Shown here in pieces: positions 1-8,034 of a stretch of 64,000 nt of DNA. The translations under genes were made by a program, and so were the position numbers. Under the pieces are notes generated by a model. That model worked only from the letters and a program-made list of their open reading frames with translations, was not told where the DNA came from and ran no database searches. The stretch is from Pseudomonadota bacterium (GTDB lineage: Bacteria > Pseudomonadota > Alphaproteobacteria > Caulobacterales > Caulobacteraceae): NCBI GenBank assembly GCA_023456105.1, contig JAEYAO010000019.1, forward strand, positions 1-64,000, written 5' to 3'. The stretch's first letter is position 1. Each line of letters starts with the position of its first letter.

Positions 1-349
1 GCCTGCGCCTGCGCGTCCGGCGCCGGCTCGCCCGACCGAGACCGCGCCGCGTCCGGCTTCGGCTCCGGCTCCGGCCGAAAAGGCCGCGCCGGCGTCCGCC
101 GCCGCAACCGGGTCGTCGGGCGTGCAGATCGGCGCCTTTTCCTCGACCGCCATCGCCGACCGGGAATACGCTGCGGTGGCCGCCCGCTTCGGCTCCTATG
201 CGTCCGGCGCGCAGAAGCGGGTGCAGGAGGTGACGGCCTCCAACGGCTCCACCGTCTATCGGACGACCTTCTCCGGCCTGTCGCGAGAGCGGGCGGTCGC
301 CTTCTGCAACGCTCTGAAGGCGGCGGGCCGGGACTGCATCGTCCGGTGA
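1..349 (+). CDS. SPOR-domain protein, C-terminal part only
   Basis: The reading frame is open from the window edge and ends with TGA at 347-349, so only the C-terminus is present. The first ~40 visible residues are a low-complexity Pro/Ala stretch, a typical periplasmic linker. The rest (VQIGAFSS..., then YRTTFSGLSRERAVAFCNALK) has the pattern of a SPOR domain, which in known proteins binds denuded peptidoglycan at the division septum. The stop overlaps the nagZ GTG start, so translation is probably coupled. Known SPOR proteins are usually anchored by an N-terminal membrane segment; that part lies outside the window. Confidence 0.85.
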   Translation, partial: PAPARPAPARPTETAPRPASAPAPAEKAAPASAAATGSSGVQIGAFSSTAIADREYAAVAARFGSYASGAQKRVQEVTASNGSTVYRTTFSGLSRERAVAFCNALKAAGRDCIVR

Positions 350-1395
350 CCGCCGCCGTCGTCTACGGCTGCTCCGGTCCTCGGCTGACGGAGGCCGAAC
401 GCGCCTTTTTCGCCGAGGCGCAGCCGTGGGGCTTTATCCTGTTCCGGCGCAACATCGAGACGCCGGAGCAGGTGCGGGCGCTGACCGAAGACCTGCGCGC
501 CGCGATCGGCGACGCCGACGCGCCCGTGCTGATCGATCAGGAAGGCGGCCGGGTCCAGCGCATGGGGCCGCCGCACTGGCCCAAGTACCCGCCGGGCGCC
601 GCCTATCTACAGGCGGCGAACGATCCGCTGGAGGCCCGCGCGCTGGTGCGGCTTGGCGCGCGACTGATGGCGCATGACTTGCGTGAGGTCGGCGTGACGG
701 TGGACTGCGCGCCGGTGGTGGACGTTCCCGTCCCCGGCGCCCACGACATCATCGGCGACCGCGCCTATGCGCCCGATCCGGCCACGGTGGCGCAGTTGGC
801 GCGAGCGGCGGCCGAGGGGCTGCTGGCCGGCGGCGTTCTGCCGGTGATCAAGCACATGCCCGGTCATGGCCGCGCCTTCGCCGACAGCCACAAGGCCCTG
901 CCGGTGGTGCATGCGGACCTGCCGACGCTGGACGCCTGGGACTTCGCACCCTTCAAGGCCCTGTCCGACATGCCGATGGCCATGACCGCGCATGTCGTCT
1001 TCACGGCCATCGACAGGAAGCGTCCGGCCACCACGTCGAAACGCGCCATCCGGCTGATGCGGGATCAGTTGGGCTTCGGCGGACTGATCCTGTCGGATGA
1101 CCTGTCGATGCAGGCCCTGTCCGGCGGCCTCGACGAACGGGCGCGTGCGGCGTTGAAGGCGGGCTGCGACATCGTCCTGCACTGCAACGGCGACATGGCG
1201 GAGATGCAGGCGGTCGCCTCCGCCGTCGGCAAGCTGAAGGGCAGGGCGAAGGCCCGCGCGGAGGCCGCCATGGCCCGGGTCGTCCGGTCGCCCGAACCGC
1301 TGGACGCCTCCGCCGCCCATGCGCGGTTCCATCAGGCCATGGCGGGCCGCACCGACGCCGCCCAGGGCCCGGACGTCGGCGAGGCGCAGGCGTGA
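346..1395 (+). CDS. nagZ: Beta-N-acetylhexosaminidase (glycoside hydrolase family 3)
   Basis: A 349-residue cytoplasmic GH3 enzyme that removes N-acetylglucosamine from anhydromuropeptides during cell-wall recycling. The family motif KHMPGHG is at residues 169-175, followed by the catalytic Asp/His loop (D180, H182), and the nucleophile region SDDLSM lies near residues 250-255. Length is normal for single-domain NagZ. The GTG start at 346 overlaps the preceding SPOR stop by GTGA. It leads into scpA after about 50 bases. Family NagZ activity can supply the muropeptide signal for AmpC induction, but no ampR/ampC is seen here. Confidence 0.95.
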   Translation: MTAAVVYGCSGPRLTEAERAFFAEAQPWGFILFRRNIETPEQVRALTEDLRAAIGDADAPVLIDQEGGRVQRMGPPHWPKYPPGAAYLQAANDPLEARALVRLGARLMAHDLREVGVTVDCAPVVDVPVPGAHDIIGDRAYAPDPATVAQLARAAAEGLLAGGVLPVIKHMPGHGRAFADSHKALPVVHADLPTLDAWDFAPFKALSDMPMAMTAHVVFTAIDRKRPATTSKRAIRLMRDQLGFGGLILSDDLSMQALSGGLDERARAALKAGCDIVLHCNGDMAEMQAVASAVGKLKGRAKARAEAAMARVVRSPEPLDASAAHARFHQAMAGRTDAAQGPDVGEAQA

Positions 1396-1446
1396 CCGCC
1401 GAGCAAGCCGGCCTCAAGCAGCGCCCCGCGCGGTAGGCCAACAAGA

Positions 1447-2265
1447 ATGCAGCCGTTTCAACCCGATCTCGACTTCTCGGCCGCCGAGCAGGCCGCGCCG
1501 AAGGAAGCCTTCGTGGTCGATCTGGACGGCTACGAGGGGCCGCTGCACGTGCTGCTGGAGCTAGCGCGGCATCAGCGGGTCGACTTGCTGAAGCTGTCGA
1601 TCACCGAACTGGCCGAACAGTATCTGCGCTTCGTGCACGAGGCGCGCAGGCGCAACTTCGCGCTGGCGGCCGATTACCTGGTGATGGCCTCGTGGCTGGC
1701 TTATCTGAAGTCGCGCCTGCTGCTGCCCCGCACAGAGCCCGGCAAGGCCGAGGAGCCCCCGGCCGAAGAGATGGCGGCTGCGCTCGCCTATCGCTTGCGC
1801 AAGCTGGAGGCGATCCGGCTCGGCGCCGACGCCCTGCGGGAGCGACCGCAGCTGAAGCGCGACGTCTTCACGCGCGGCGACCCAGAGCAGGTCGTCATCA
1901 CCCCCTCCGACCGGGTCGAGGCCAGTCTGTATGACCTGATGACGGCCTATGTGTCCCAGCGCGAAAGGCAGGTGCGGCGCCGTTACGCCCCCACCGCCCG
2001 CGTGGAGGCCTTTGCGCTGGAGGCGGCGCGGGACTGGTTGCGCGAGGTCATGCCGCGCCTGTCGGACTGGACCCCGCTGGAGCGTGTCGCGCCCCGGCGC
2101 ACTGAGGAGGACGGCCCCACCCAGGCCAGCTACGTCGCCTCGACCCTGTCGGCCAGCCTGGAACTGGTCAAGGAAGGCGCCATGGACGTACGGCAGTCGC
2201 GACCTTTCGACGACCTGCTGCTGAAGCGGCGCCACGCGGGTCAGCCGCTGGAGCTGACGCCTTGA
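1447..2265 (+). CDS. scpA: Segregation and condensation protein A
   Basis: A 272-residue kleisin that bridges the SMC ATPase heads and binds ScpB to form the bacterial condensin. The N-terminal segment around residues 22-50 (VDLDGYEGPLHVLLELARHQ) is the ScpA signature, and the C-terminal winged-helix part contains the SFDDLL-like stretch RPFDDLLLKRR. Its stop overlaps the TTG start of scpB in a TTGA junction, which fits coupled synthesis of the two partners. The smc gene is not in the window. Confidence 0.95.
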   Translation: MQPFQPDLDFSAAEQAAPKEAFVVDLDGYEGPLHVLLELARHQRVDLLKLSITELAEQYLRFVHEARRRNFALAADYLVMASWLAYLKSRLLLPRTEPGKAEEPPAEEMAAALAYRLRKLEAIRLGADALRERPQLKRDVFTRGDPEQVVITPSDRVEASLYDLMTAYVSQRERQVRRRYAPTARVEAFALEAARDWLREVMPRLSDWTPLERVAPRRTEEDGPTQASYVASTLSASLELVKEGAMDVRQSRPFDDLLLKRRHAGQPLELTP

Positions 2266-2906
2266 CGACCGCCGGCGAGACCGAGCGTCAGGTCGAGGCC
2301 CTGCTGTTCGCCGCCTCCGCCCCGCTCGGCGCGGCCGAGATCGCGGCGCGCCTGCCGGACGGCGCCGATGTGGAAGGCGCTCTCGCGGGGTTGCGTGAAC
2401 GCTACGCCGGGCGGGGGGTCGAGCTGGATCAGGTCGCCGGCCGCTGGAGATTCCGCACCGCCGAAGACCTCGGCTTCCTGATGACCGAGCAGCGCAAGGA
2501 GCCGCGTCGCCTGTCGCGTGCGGCGCTGGAGACCCTCGCCATCATCGCCTATCATCAGCCCGTCACCCGCGCCGAGATCGAAGGCGTGCGCGGCGTGTCC
2601 CTGTCGCGCGGCACCCTGGACGTGCTGCTGGAGATGGGCTTCGTGCGCTTGCGGGGACGCAGGCGTTCGCCCGGCCGGCCGGTGACCTACGCCACGGCCG
2701 ACCGCTTCCTGGAGCATTTCGGCCTGGCGAACCTGTCCGACATGCCGGGGCTGGCCGAGATGAAGGCGGCGGGCCTGCTCGACCTGTCCATGCCCGCCGG
2801 CTTCGACGTGCCCGATCCCGGCCGCATGGGCGGCGCCGACGAGGACCCCCTGGAGCCCGAGGACGCGCCGGAGTTCGCCCAAGACTTCGTAGGCGAGGAC
2901 CGCTAG
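2262..2906 (+). CDS. scpB: Segregation and condensation protein B
   Basis: A 214-residue ScpB subunit of the SMC-ScpAB complex. It has tandem winged-helix character, including RAALETLAIIAYHQPVTRAE, a hallmark of the family, followed by RGVSLSRGTLDVLLE. The TTG start at 2262 overlaps the scpA stop. The C-terminus is acidic, as in many alphaproteobacterial copies. Its TAG stop and the ispH stop share the palindrome CTAG at 2903-2906. In several alphaproteobacteria tatABC follows scpB; here the next gene is convergent ispH. Confidence 0.95.
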   Translation: MTTAGETERQVEALLFAASAPLGAAEIAARLPDGADVEGALAGLRERYAGRGVELDQVAGRWRFRTAEDLGFLMTEQRKEPRRLSRAALETLAIIAYHQPVTRAEIEGVRGVSLSRGTLDVLLEMGFVRLRGRRRSPGRPVTYATADRFLEHFGLANLSDMPGLAEMKAAGLLDLSMPAGFDVPDPGRMGGADEDPLEPEDAPEFAQDFVGEDR

Positions 2907-3871
2907 TCGACGAGGACCCGCGGCAGCTTGAAGGTCACGGTCTCACGCGCGCCATTGTCCTCGGTCACGACGGCGTCGAAGCGGTCGCGCACGGCGTCGA
3001 TCAGCGCCTCGATCAGCGGCTCGGGGGCTGACGCTCCGGCGGTGACGCCCAGCGTCTCCACGCCGTCGAACCAGGCCCATTCGACTTGGGACGCGTCGTC
3101 CACCAGCCGGGCGTCGCGCGCGCCGGCCCGCATCGCCACCTCGACCAGACGGGCCGAGTTGGACGAGTTCTTGGACCCCACCACCAGCACCAGGTCGCAG
3201 CCGTCGCCCAGCCGCTTCACCGCCTCCTGGCGGTTGGTGGTGGCGTAGCAGATGTCTTCCTTGTGCGGGTCCGGCAGTTCGGGAAATCGCCGCTTCAGGA
3301 TCGACAGGATGCCGGCCGTGTCGTCCACCGACAGGGTGGTCTGGGTGGCGTAGGCGAGCGGGGCGTCGCCCGGCCGCTGAACCGTCTCGGCGTCCGCCTC
3401 GTCCTCCACCAGGGTGATGGCGCCGGGCGGCAGCTGGCCCATGGTGCCGACGACCTCGGGATGGCCGGCGTGGCCGATCAGCAGGATGTGGCGGCCGGCG
3501 GCGTGGTGACGCTCGGCCTCGACATGAACCTTGGAGACCAGCGGGCAGGTGGCGTCCAGGAACAGCATGTCGCGCGAGCGGGCGGTCGCCGGCACCGACT
3601 TGGGCACGCCGTGCGCCGAGAACACCACCGGACGATCATCCGGGCATTCGTCCAGTTCCTTGACGAAGACCGCGCCCATGGCCTTCAGCCGCTCGACCAC
3701 GTGGCGGTTGTGCACGATCTCGTGCCGGACAAAGACGGGCGCGCCGTATTTCTCCAGCGCCCGCTCCACGATCTGGATGGCGCGGTCCACCCCGGCGCAG
3801 AAGCCGCGCGGCGTGGCCAGCCGCACGTGCAGCGGGCGGCGAGGCGGAGGAGGCGCGACGTGGACGTTCAT
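2903..3871 (-). CDS. ispH: 4-hydroxy-3-methylbut-2-enyl diphosphate reductase
   Basis: The last enzyme of the MEP isoprenoid pathway, converting HMBPP to IPP and DMAPP with a [4Fe-4S] cluster. The three cluster cysteines are in RGFCAGVDRA (C25), DATCPLVSKVH and ICYATTNRQ. The proposed ATG at 3871 has an AGG-type ribosome site upstream; a TTG at 3880 would add three residues. Product is about 322 residues, normal for the family. It ends by overlapping scpB tail to tail, with no terminator between. The gene stands alone on this strand, its promoter sharing the interval with the atp operon. Confidence 0.95.
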   Translation of the reverse strand: MNVHVAPPPPRRPLHVRLATPRGFCAGVDRAIQIVERALEKYGAPVFVRHEIVHNRHVVERLKAMGAVFVKELDECPDDRPVVFSAHGVPKSVPATARSRDMLFLDATCPLVSKVHVEAERHHAAGRHILLIGHAGHPEVVGTMGQLPPGAITLVEDEADAETVQRPGDAPLAYATQTTLSVDDTAGILSILKRRFPELPDPHKEDICYATTNRQEAVKRLGDGCDLVLVVGSKNSSNSARLVEVAMRAGARDARLVDDASQVEWAWFDGVETLGVTAGASAPEPLIEALIDAVRDRFDAVVTEDNGARETVTFKLPRVLVD

Positions 3872-4017
3872 GCGCGCCAACCTAGTCGCTCACGCGGCTC
3901 GCCGCCACCAATCCGCGCCGACTCGCCGCCGCCAGGGCGCGGCCCTTCGCCACGGCGCACCTTCATGGGAAAAATAAGATGCGTTGCGGCAATAACTTAG
4001 CGCCTGTTCACGCAGCC

Positions 4018-4046
4018 TTGACCTTGCCGGCCCTCGCGGATAGGTT
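4018..4046 (+). promoter_or_regulatory. Candidate promoter of the atpI-B-E-F'-F operon
   Basis: TTGACC at 4018-4023 is separated by 17 bases from TAGGTT at 4041-4046, close to a housekeeping sigma promoter and about 65 bases ahead of atpI. The -35 box matches the consensus at five of six positions and the -10 at only three, so this is inference from spacing and position. Confidence 0.4.
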
Positions 4047-4111
4047 CCGCGCCGAATTCAGACCCGTTCCCGGCGGTTGTCGGGCGCTGATCGTTCAAAG
4101 GCATGTCCCCG

Positions 4112-4471
4112 ATGCAGGAATCGCGCGAAGAGGCCATCAAGCGCCTCACCGAAAGCGCATCCTCGCTCGAGGCGCGCACGGCGCAGCAGGAGTCTGCGGA
4201 CCTCGCCGCCCACAAGGTGACGGGGGAGGCCTACAAGATCATCGCCGACCTGATCGGCGGGGTGCTGGTGGGTCTGGGGCTGGGCTTTCTCGCGGACCGG
4301 TTCCTTGGAACCACCCCGTGGGGCATCATCGGCGGGGTCCTTCTGGGCTTCGCCTTGTCGATTTACATGGCGCGCCGCACGGCCAACCGGCTGATGGCGC
4401 AGGCGAAGGCGGCGGGGGTCACGGCGAAGCCGATCCCGTTCGAGGAAGCCGGGGAAGACGAGGACCGATAG
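4112..4471 (+). CDS. atpI: ATP synthase protein I
   Basis: A roughly 119-residue membrane protein preceding the F0 genes. The N-terminal half is charged and helical; two hydrophobic segments follow (around IIADLIGGVLVGLGLGFLAD and WGIIGGVLLGFALSIYMA). AtpI is thought to help assemble the c-ring. I chose ATG 4112 because AAAGG at 4097-4101 sits ten bases upstream; the in-frame ATG at 4103 would leave almost no spacing. It is separated from atpB by four bases. Confidence 0.88.
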   Translation: MQESREEAIKRLTESASSLEARTAQQESADLAAHKVTGEAYKIIADLIGGVLVGLGLGFLADRFLGTTPWGIIGGVLLGFALSIYMARRTANRLMAQAKAAGVTAKPIPFEEAGEDEDR

Positions 4472-4475
4472 GCCC

Positions 4476-5264
4476 ATGGCCGATCCGATTCATCAGTTTC
4501 AGATCCAGAAGATCGTCGACTTCCCCGACGTGGTCCTGCCCGTGCTCGGCCCGGTGGATCTGGCCATCACCAACTCCCACGTCGCGATGACCCTGGTCTT
4601 CGGTCTGATCGTGCTGTTCCTGACGGCCGTCACGTCCTCGCCCAAGGTGGTGCCGGGGCGCGTGCAGGCCGCGGGCGAGCAGATGTTCGGCATGATCGAC
4701 AACCTGACCGGTTCGATCATCGGCCACGAGGGACGTCGCTACTTCCCGTTCGTCTTCACCCTGTTCGCCCTGATCCTGGGCATGAACATCCTGGGCCTGC
4801 TGCTGACCTTCACCGCCACCTCGCAGCTCGCGATCACCGCGACCTTCGCCGCCCTGACCATTCTTCTGGTGATCGGCGTCGGTTTCGCACGCAACGGTCT
4901 TGGCTTCTTCAAGCTGTTCTGGCCCACCAGCGCGCCGCTTGTGCTGCGCCCCGTCGTCGGCGCCATCGAGTTCCTGTCATTCCTGCTGCGTCCGGTGACG
5001 CTGGCGCTTCGTCTGTTCGGCAACATGCTGGGCGGCCACGTGGCGCTGAAGATCTTCGCCGGCTTCGTGGTGTCGCTTGGCGCCTACGCCTTCGCCAACG
5101 GCGGCGTGGGTCTGGCGACCCTGCCGGTGGCCGGCCTGTCGCTGGCCATGGTGGTGGCCCTGACCGCCCTGGAGTTCCTGGTGGCCTTTCTTCAGGCCTT
5201 CGTTTTCGCCGTTCTGACCTGCATCTACCTCAACGATGTGGTCAACCTGGACCACGCCCACTAA
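4476..5264 (+). CDS. atpB: ATP synthase F0 subunit a
   Basis: A 262-residue integral membrane subunit forming the proton half-channels against the c-ring. The essential arginine is R179 within LALRLFGNMLGGH, the family signature. Several long hydrophobic helices are visible, and the C-terminus ends YLNDVVNLDHAH. It is second in the F0 operon. The F1 genes are not in the window, matching the alphaproteobacterial habit of separate F0 and F1 operons. Confidence 0.97.
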   Translation: MADPIHQFQIQKIVDFPDVVLPVLGPVDLAITNSHVAMTLVFGLIVLFLTAVTSSPKVVPGRVQAAGEQMFGMIDNLTGSIIGHEGRRYFPFVFTLFALILGMNILGLLLTFTATSQLAITATFAALTILLVIGVGFARNGLGFFKLFWPTSAPLVLRPVVGAIEFLSFLLRPVTLALRLFGNMLGGHVALKIFAGFVVSLGAYAFANGGVGLATLPVAGLSLAMVVALTALEFLVAFLQAFVFAVLTCIYLNDVVNLDHAH

Positions 5265-5318
5265 GGCTGGGTTCAGTTCTTCACCCCGATTTCCAACACC
5301 TGACTAGGATTGAATACC

Positions 5319-5543
5319 ATGGAACCTGAAGCCGCGAAGTTCATCGGCGCCGGCCTCGCCACCCTCGGCATGATCGGCTCGGCCCTGGGCGTGGGCAACA
5401 TCTTCGGCCAGTTCCTGGCGGGCGCGCTGCGCAACCCGTCGGCGGCCGCCTCGCAAGTCGGCAACCTGTTCGTGGGCGCGGCTCTGGCCGAAGCGCTGGG
5501 CATCCTGGCCTTCGTGCTCGGCATCCTGATCTGGCTCGGCTGA
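5319..5543 (+). CDS. atpE: ATP synthase F0 subunit c
   Basis: A 74-residue hairpin protein that forms the rotating c-ring. Two hydrophobic helices flank the polar loop RNP (residues 38-40), and the ion-carrying carboxylate is E58 in ALAEALG. The residues around it look like a proton type, with no clear sodium-binding set. ATG 5319 is chosen because AGGA at 5306-5309 lies nine bases upstream; the in-frame TTG at 5310 abuts that site and cannot use it. A strong hairpin follows the gene. Confidence 0.96.
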   Translation: MEPEAAKFIGAGLATLGMIGSALGVGNIFGQFLAGALRNPSAAASQVGNLFVGAALAEALGILAFVLGILIWLG

Positions 5544-5562
5544 TCCCGACCGGCTGATCTTC

Positions 5563-5599
5563 GCGGCGGCGCGCCCTGAACAGGGGCTTGCGCCGCCGC
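5563..5599 (+). other. Stem-loop between atpE and atpF'
   Basis: A perfect 10-bp stem, GCGGCGGCGC at 5563-5572 pairing with GCGCCGCCGC at 5590-5599, encloses a loop that can itself pair (GCCC with GGGG). It is followed by TTTCGCTTT, a weak T-run. It lies 20 bases after the atpE stop and 24 before atpF'. It may be a partial terminator or an mRNA 3'-end stabiliser that raises subunit c output over b and b'; that role is inferred. Confidence 0.65.
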
Positions 5600-5622
5600 T
5601 TTCGCTTTCACCACGGACGACC

Positions 5623-6222
5623 ATGGCCGCAAACTCTTCATCCCCGCCTCCGGTCCTGCCGGTGGAAGAGGCCGTCGAACACGCGGCCGAAACCGGGCAC
5701 GTGCCCAACAACACCGCCGCCGAGGTCGCCGGACACGGCGAAGGCGGCCTGCCCCAGTTCGCGTTCGAACACTGGGCCGGACAGATCGCCTATCTGCTGA
5801 TCCTGTTCGCCATTCTGCTTTTCCTGGTGTCCAAGGTCTTCGCCCCGCGCCTGCGCCGCGTGATGGACGAGCGCGCCGACACCATCTCCACCGCCGTCGC
5901 CACAGCGCGTCAGGTCCAGGCCGAGGCCGCCGAACAGGCCGCCGCCGCCCAGGCCGAGGTCGCCAAGGCCCGCGCCGACGCCCGCGCCACCGCCGCCGCC
6001 GCCAAGGCCCGCGTGACCGAAGAGGCCAACGCCCGCCAGGCCGCCGAGGAAGCCGCCGTCAACGCCCGTATCGCCGACGCAGAGGGCCAGATCGCCCAAA
6101 CGCGTGACGCCGCCATGGCGAACGTCTCGGCCATCGCCGCGGACACCGCCCGCGCCATGGTCGAGCGCCTGACCGGCCAGGGCGCGACCGACGCCGAACT
6201 GGCCACGGCCAAGGGAGCCTGA
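5623..6222 (+). CDS. ATP synthase F0 subunit b'
   Basis: A 199-residue peripheral-stalk subunit. A divergent N-terminal tail of about 45 residues precedes one membrane segment (IAYLLILFAILLFLVSKVF), and the rest is a long Ala/Glu/Arg-rich helix typical of the b/b' right-handed coiled coil. It is the first of two b-type genes, which in alphaproteobacteria and photosynthetic bacteria form a b/b' heterodimer. The b' assignment (often named atpG or atpF2) rests on gene order and the extended N-terminus. Two bases separate it from atpF. Confidence 0.92.
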   Translation: MAANSSSPPPVLPVEEAVEHAAETGHVPNNTAAEVAGHGEGGLPQFAFEHWAGQIAYLLILFAILLFLVSKVFAPRLRRVMDERADTISTAVATARQVQAEAAEQAAAAQAEVAKARADARATAAAAKARVTEEANARQAAEEAAVNARIADAEGQIAQTRDAAMANVSAIAADTARAMVERLTGQGATDAELATAKGA

Positions 6223-6223
6223 G

Positions 6224-6739
6224 ATGCCCGCCTTTTTCGACGCTCACCTTTATGACCTCGCCAACGCCGAACTGTGGGTCGGCGTTGGCCTGCTGATCTT
6301 TCTGGGCATCCTGGTCGCCGCCGGCGTGCCCAAGATCGCCGCGCGCGCTCTCGACGCCAAGGCCGTCAAGATCCAGTCGGATCTGGACGAAGCCGCCCGC
6401 CTGCGCGCGGAGGCCGAAGCCCTGCTGGCTCAGATCCGCAAGGAAAAGGCGGACGCCGAGGCTCAGGCCGCCGAGATGATGGCTCAGGCCGAGGCCGACG
6501 CCCGCCGCATGGAGGCCGAAACCAAGGTCCGGCTCGAAGAAACCCTGACCCGCCGCCAGCAGATGGCCGAGCGCCGCATCGCCCAGGCGGAGGCGCAAGC
6601 CTCTGCCGAGGTCAAGGCCGCCGCCGCCGATCTCGCCGCCAAACAGGCGGAGGCGGTGCTCGCCGCCCGTCTGGCCGGCCAGGCCAAGGACCCGCTGGTC
6701 GATCAAGCCATCGCCCAGATCGGCGGCCGTCTGAACTGA
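6224..6739 (+). CDS. atpF: ATP synthase F0 subunit b
   Basis: A 171-residue stator subunit with one N-terminal membrane helix (LWVGVGLLIFLGILVAAGVP) followed by a long charged Ala-rich coiled-coil helix. It pairs with the preceding b' subunit to link F0 to F1. It is the last gene of the operon; a canonical terminator starts 24 bases after its stop. Confidence 0.94.
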   Translation: MPAFFDAHLYDLANAELWVGVGLLIFLGILVAAGVPKIAARALDAKAVKIQSDLDEAARLRAEAEALLAQIRKEKADAEAQAAEMMAQAEADARRMEAETKVRLEETLTRRQQMAERRIAQAEAQASAEVKAAAADLAAKQAEAVLAARLAGQAKDPLVDQAIAQIGGRLN

Positions 6740-6762
6740 CGCCGCCACGGCTCGTCCCTGAC

Positions 6763-6800
6763 AAAAAAGGGCCCTGCGGATCGCCGCAGGGTCCTTTTTC
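6763..6800 (+). terminator. Rho-independent terminator of the F0 operon
   Basis: CCCTGCGG (6772-6779) pairs with CCGCAGGG (6784-6791) across an ATCG loop, preceded by AAAAAA (6763-6768) and followed by TTTTT (6795-6799). The A- and T-runs on both flanks let it act in both directions, which suits its place between atpF and the convergent gene at 6829. Confidence 0.9.
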
Positions 6801-6828
6801 TTGAACCCTCAGGTCCGATCGGCGACGG

Positions 6829-7299
6829 TCAGTGCGCCGCCGCCATGCCGCTCATGGCGCGGGCGCGCTGGCGGTCCCGCTGGATCAGGCGGCCATAGAC
6901 ATTGCCCATGACGATGCCGAACACGACGTTGGTGATCAGCATCCAGGCCACCGCGCCGAAGCCGGCGCCGCTGGTGAAGGTGCTCTGGTCGCCGAACATG
7001 AAGACGACCAGCATCATCAGCACAAAAGCCCCGACCGCAAAGGCGATGCCCTTGGTCTCCGGCGTGTCCGTCGGCAGGCGCGGACAAAGGTAGCCGAAGG
7101 CCGGCCCCAGCAGCAGCACGCCGATGGCCAGGTGCAGGGCCCAACCCACGGCCATGTTCCCATCCATGCCGATGACATGGGCGATGACGGCCGGGGTGGG
7201 ATCAAACCAGTTCAGGAAGATGTTGGGCAGCTCCAGCAGGGACACCGCCACCGTTCCGGCCACGCCTCCGGCCAGACCCTTTTGTACGCGTGACATCAT
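6829..7299 (-). CDS. Uncharacterised four-helix membrane protein
   Basis: About 156 residues with four hydrophobic segments: GLAGGVAGTVAVSLLELP, GWALHLAIGVLLLGPAFGYL, GIAFAVGAFVLMMLVVFMF and AVAWMLITNVVFGIVMGNVYG. The glycine-rich first helix and layout resemble small conserved membrane families of the DUF6789 kind, but I cannot confirm that. The start at 7299 (tandem ATG ATG) is chosen because GGGAGG lies ten bases upstream; the longer reading to 7383 adds an Arg-rich stretch without a ribosome site. Function unknown. Confidence 0.75.
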   Translation of the reverse strand: MMSRVQKGLAGGVAGTVAVSLLELPNIFLNWFDPTPAVIAHVIGMDGNMAVGWALHLAIGVLLLGPAFGYLCPRLPTDTPETKGIAFAVGAFVLMMLVVFMFGDQSTFTSGAGFGAVAWMLITNVVFGIVMGNVYGRLIQRDRQRARAMSGMAAAH

Positions 7300-7422
7300 G
7301 ACCGAAGCGCCTCCCAACGCCTTTGGTGGTTCTCTGATAACGCGAGAGGGAGGATACGCCCGCCGCCGACGAACGGCGGTCACAACTCTGTGGTTAGCAG
7401 TTGCGAAGCCGCAACCGCGAGA

Positions 7423-7857
7423 TCAGCGGAAGATTTTGCGCGTATACCGCCGCAAACCCTTGCGGGTGCGGGTCAGTCGACGGTGTGTGCGCCGCAGCAT
7501 CATCCGCTCAGTCCGCAGCGCGGACTGCCAGAACACCGGCGCGAACTCCGGCTTCTTTCGAAGCAGCCGGCGAAACGGATACACCCAGCGGGGTCGTGCA
7601 TATTGGGCCCGGATGAACTGGCGCTTGGCCCAGAAGGAGCTGCGCAGAATCAGCACCAGCCCCAGCGCGATCACCGGAACACCGCCCGGTCCCGGCAGCG
7701 GCGCGATCAGCACCCCCAGCAGCACCACCAGCGATCCGGCCGCCATCAACGCCCAGCGCTTCAGCAGCCGCAGTCGAGGGCGCGGAGCGGAGGAGGCGAA
7801 GGAGGACAGACTCACAAAGGTCACGGGGGGCCAGAAGGAACAAGCAAGGGGAGGCAT
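7423..7857 (-). CDS. Small membrane protein with PGPG motif (PGPGW-like family)
   Basis: About 144 residues. A hydrophobic segment WALMAAGSLVVLLGVLIAPL leads into PGPGGVPVIALGLVLIL, closely matching the pattern of the PGPGW putative transmembrane family, except that the Trp is replaced by Gly-Val. The C-terminal 70 residues are strongly basic (RRTHRRLTRTRKGLRRYTRK), suggesting a cytoplasmic, possibly nucleic-acid or phospholipid-facing tail. ATG 7857 is preferred over the longer frame to 7941, which would run through the gcv terminator. Function unknown. Confidence 0.65.
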   Translation of the reverse strand: MPPLACSFWPPVTFVSLSSFASSAPRPRLRLLKRWALMAAGSLVVLLGVLIAPLPGPGGVPVIALGLVLILRSSFWAKRQFIRAQYARPRWVYPFRRLLRKKPEFAPVFWQSALRTERMMLRRTHRRLTRTRKGLRRYTRKIFR

Positions 7858-7900
7858 GGACAACGATCCCGCCGGCCGCCCGATCCGCGCTGCTGCAACG

Positions 7901-7933
7901 AAAAAGCGGCCGTGACGCGATCGCCACAGCCGC
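7901..7933 (-). terminator. Rho-independent terminator of the gcv operon
   Basis: Read on the minus strand, a nine-pair stem (7925-7933 with 7906-7914, one G-T pair) encloses a loop containing GCGATCGC and is followed by TTTTT (7905-7901). It lies about 100 bases downstream of the gcvPB stop and ahead of the next minus-strand gene. Confidence 0.8.
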
Positions 7934-8034
7934 CTCTTCACACCCGCGTGATGGCCGATCCATGTCCTCCGCGTGAAGCTTTGGTCATGATCGACATTGC
8001 ACCGGGCGCTGTGTCCCGGCCGCGACAGCCTGCG

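Noticed and set aside
5310..5318. TTG start for atpE
   Set aside because: It would abut the AGGA ribosome site; ATG 5319 has proper spacing and the usual subunit c start.
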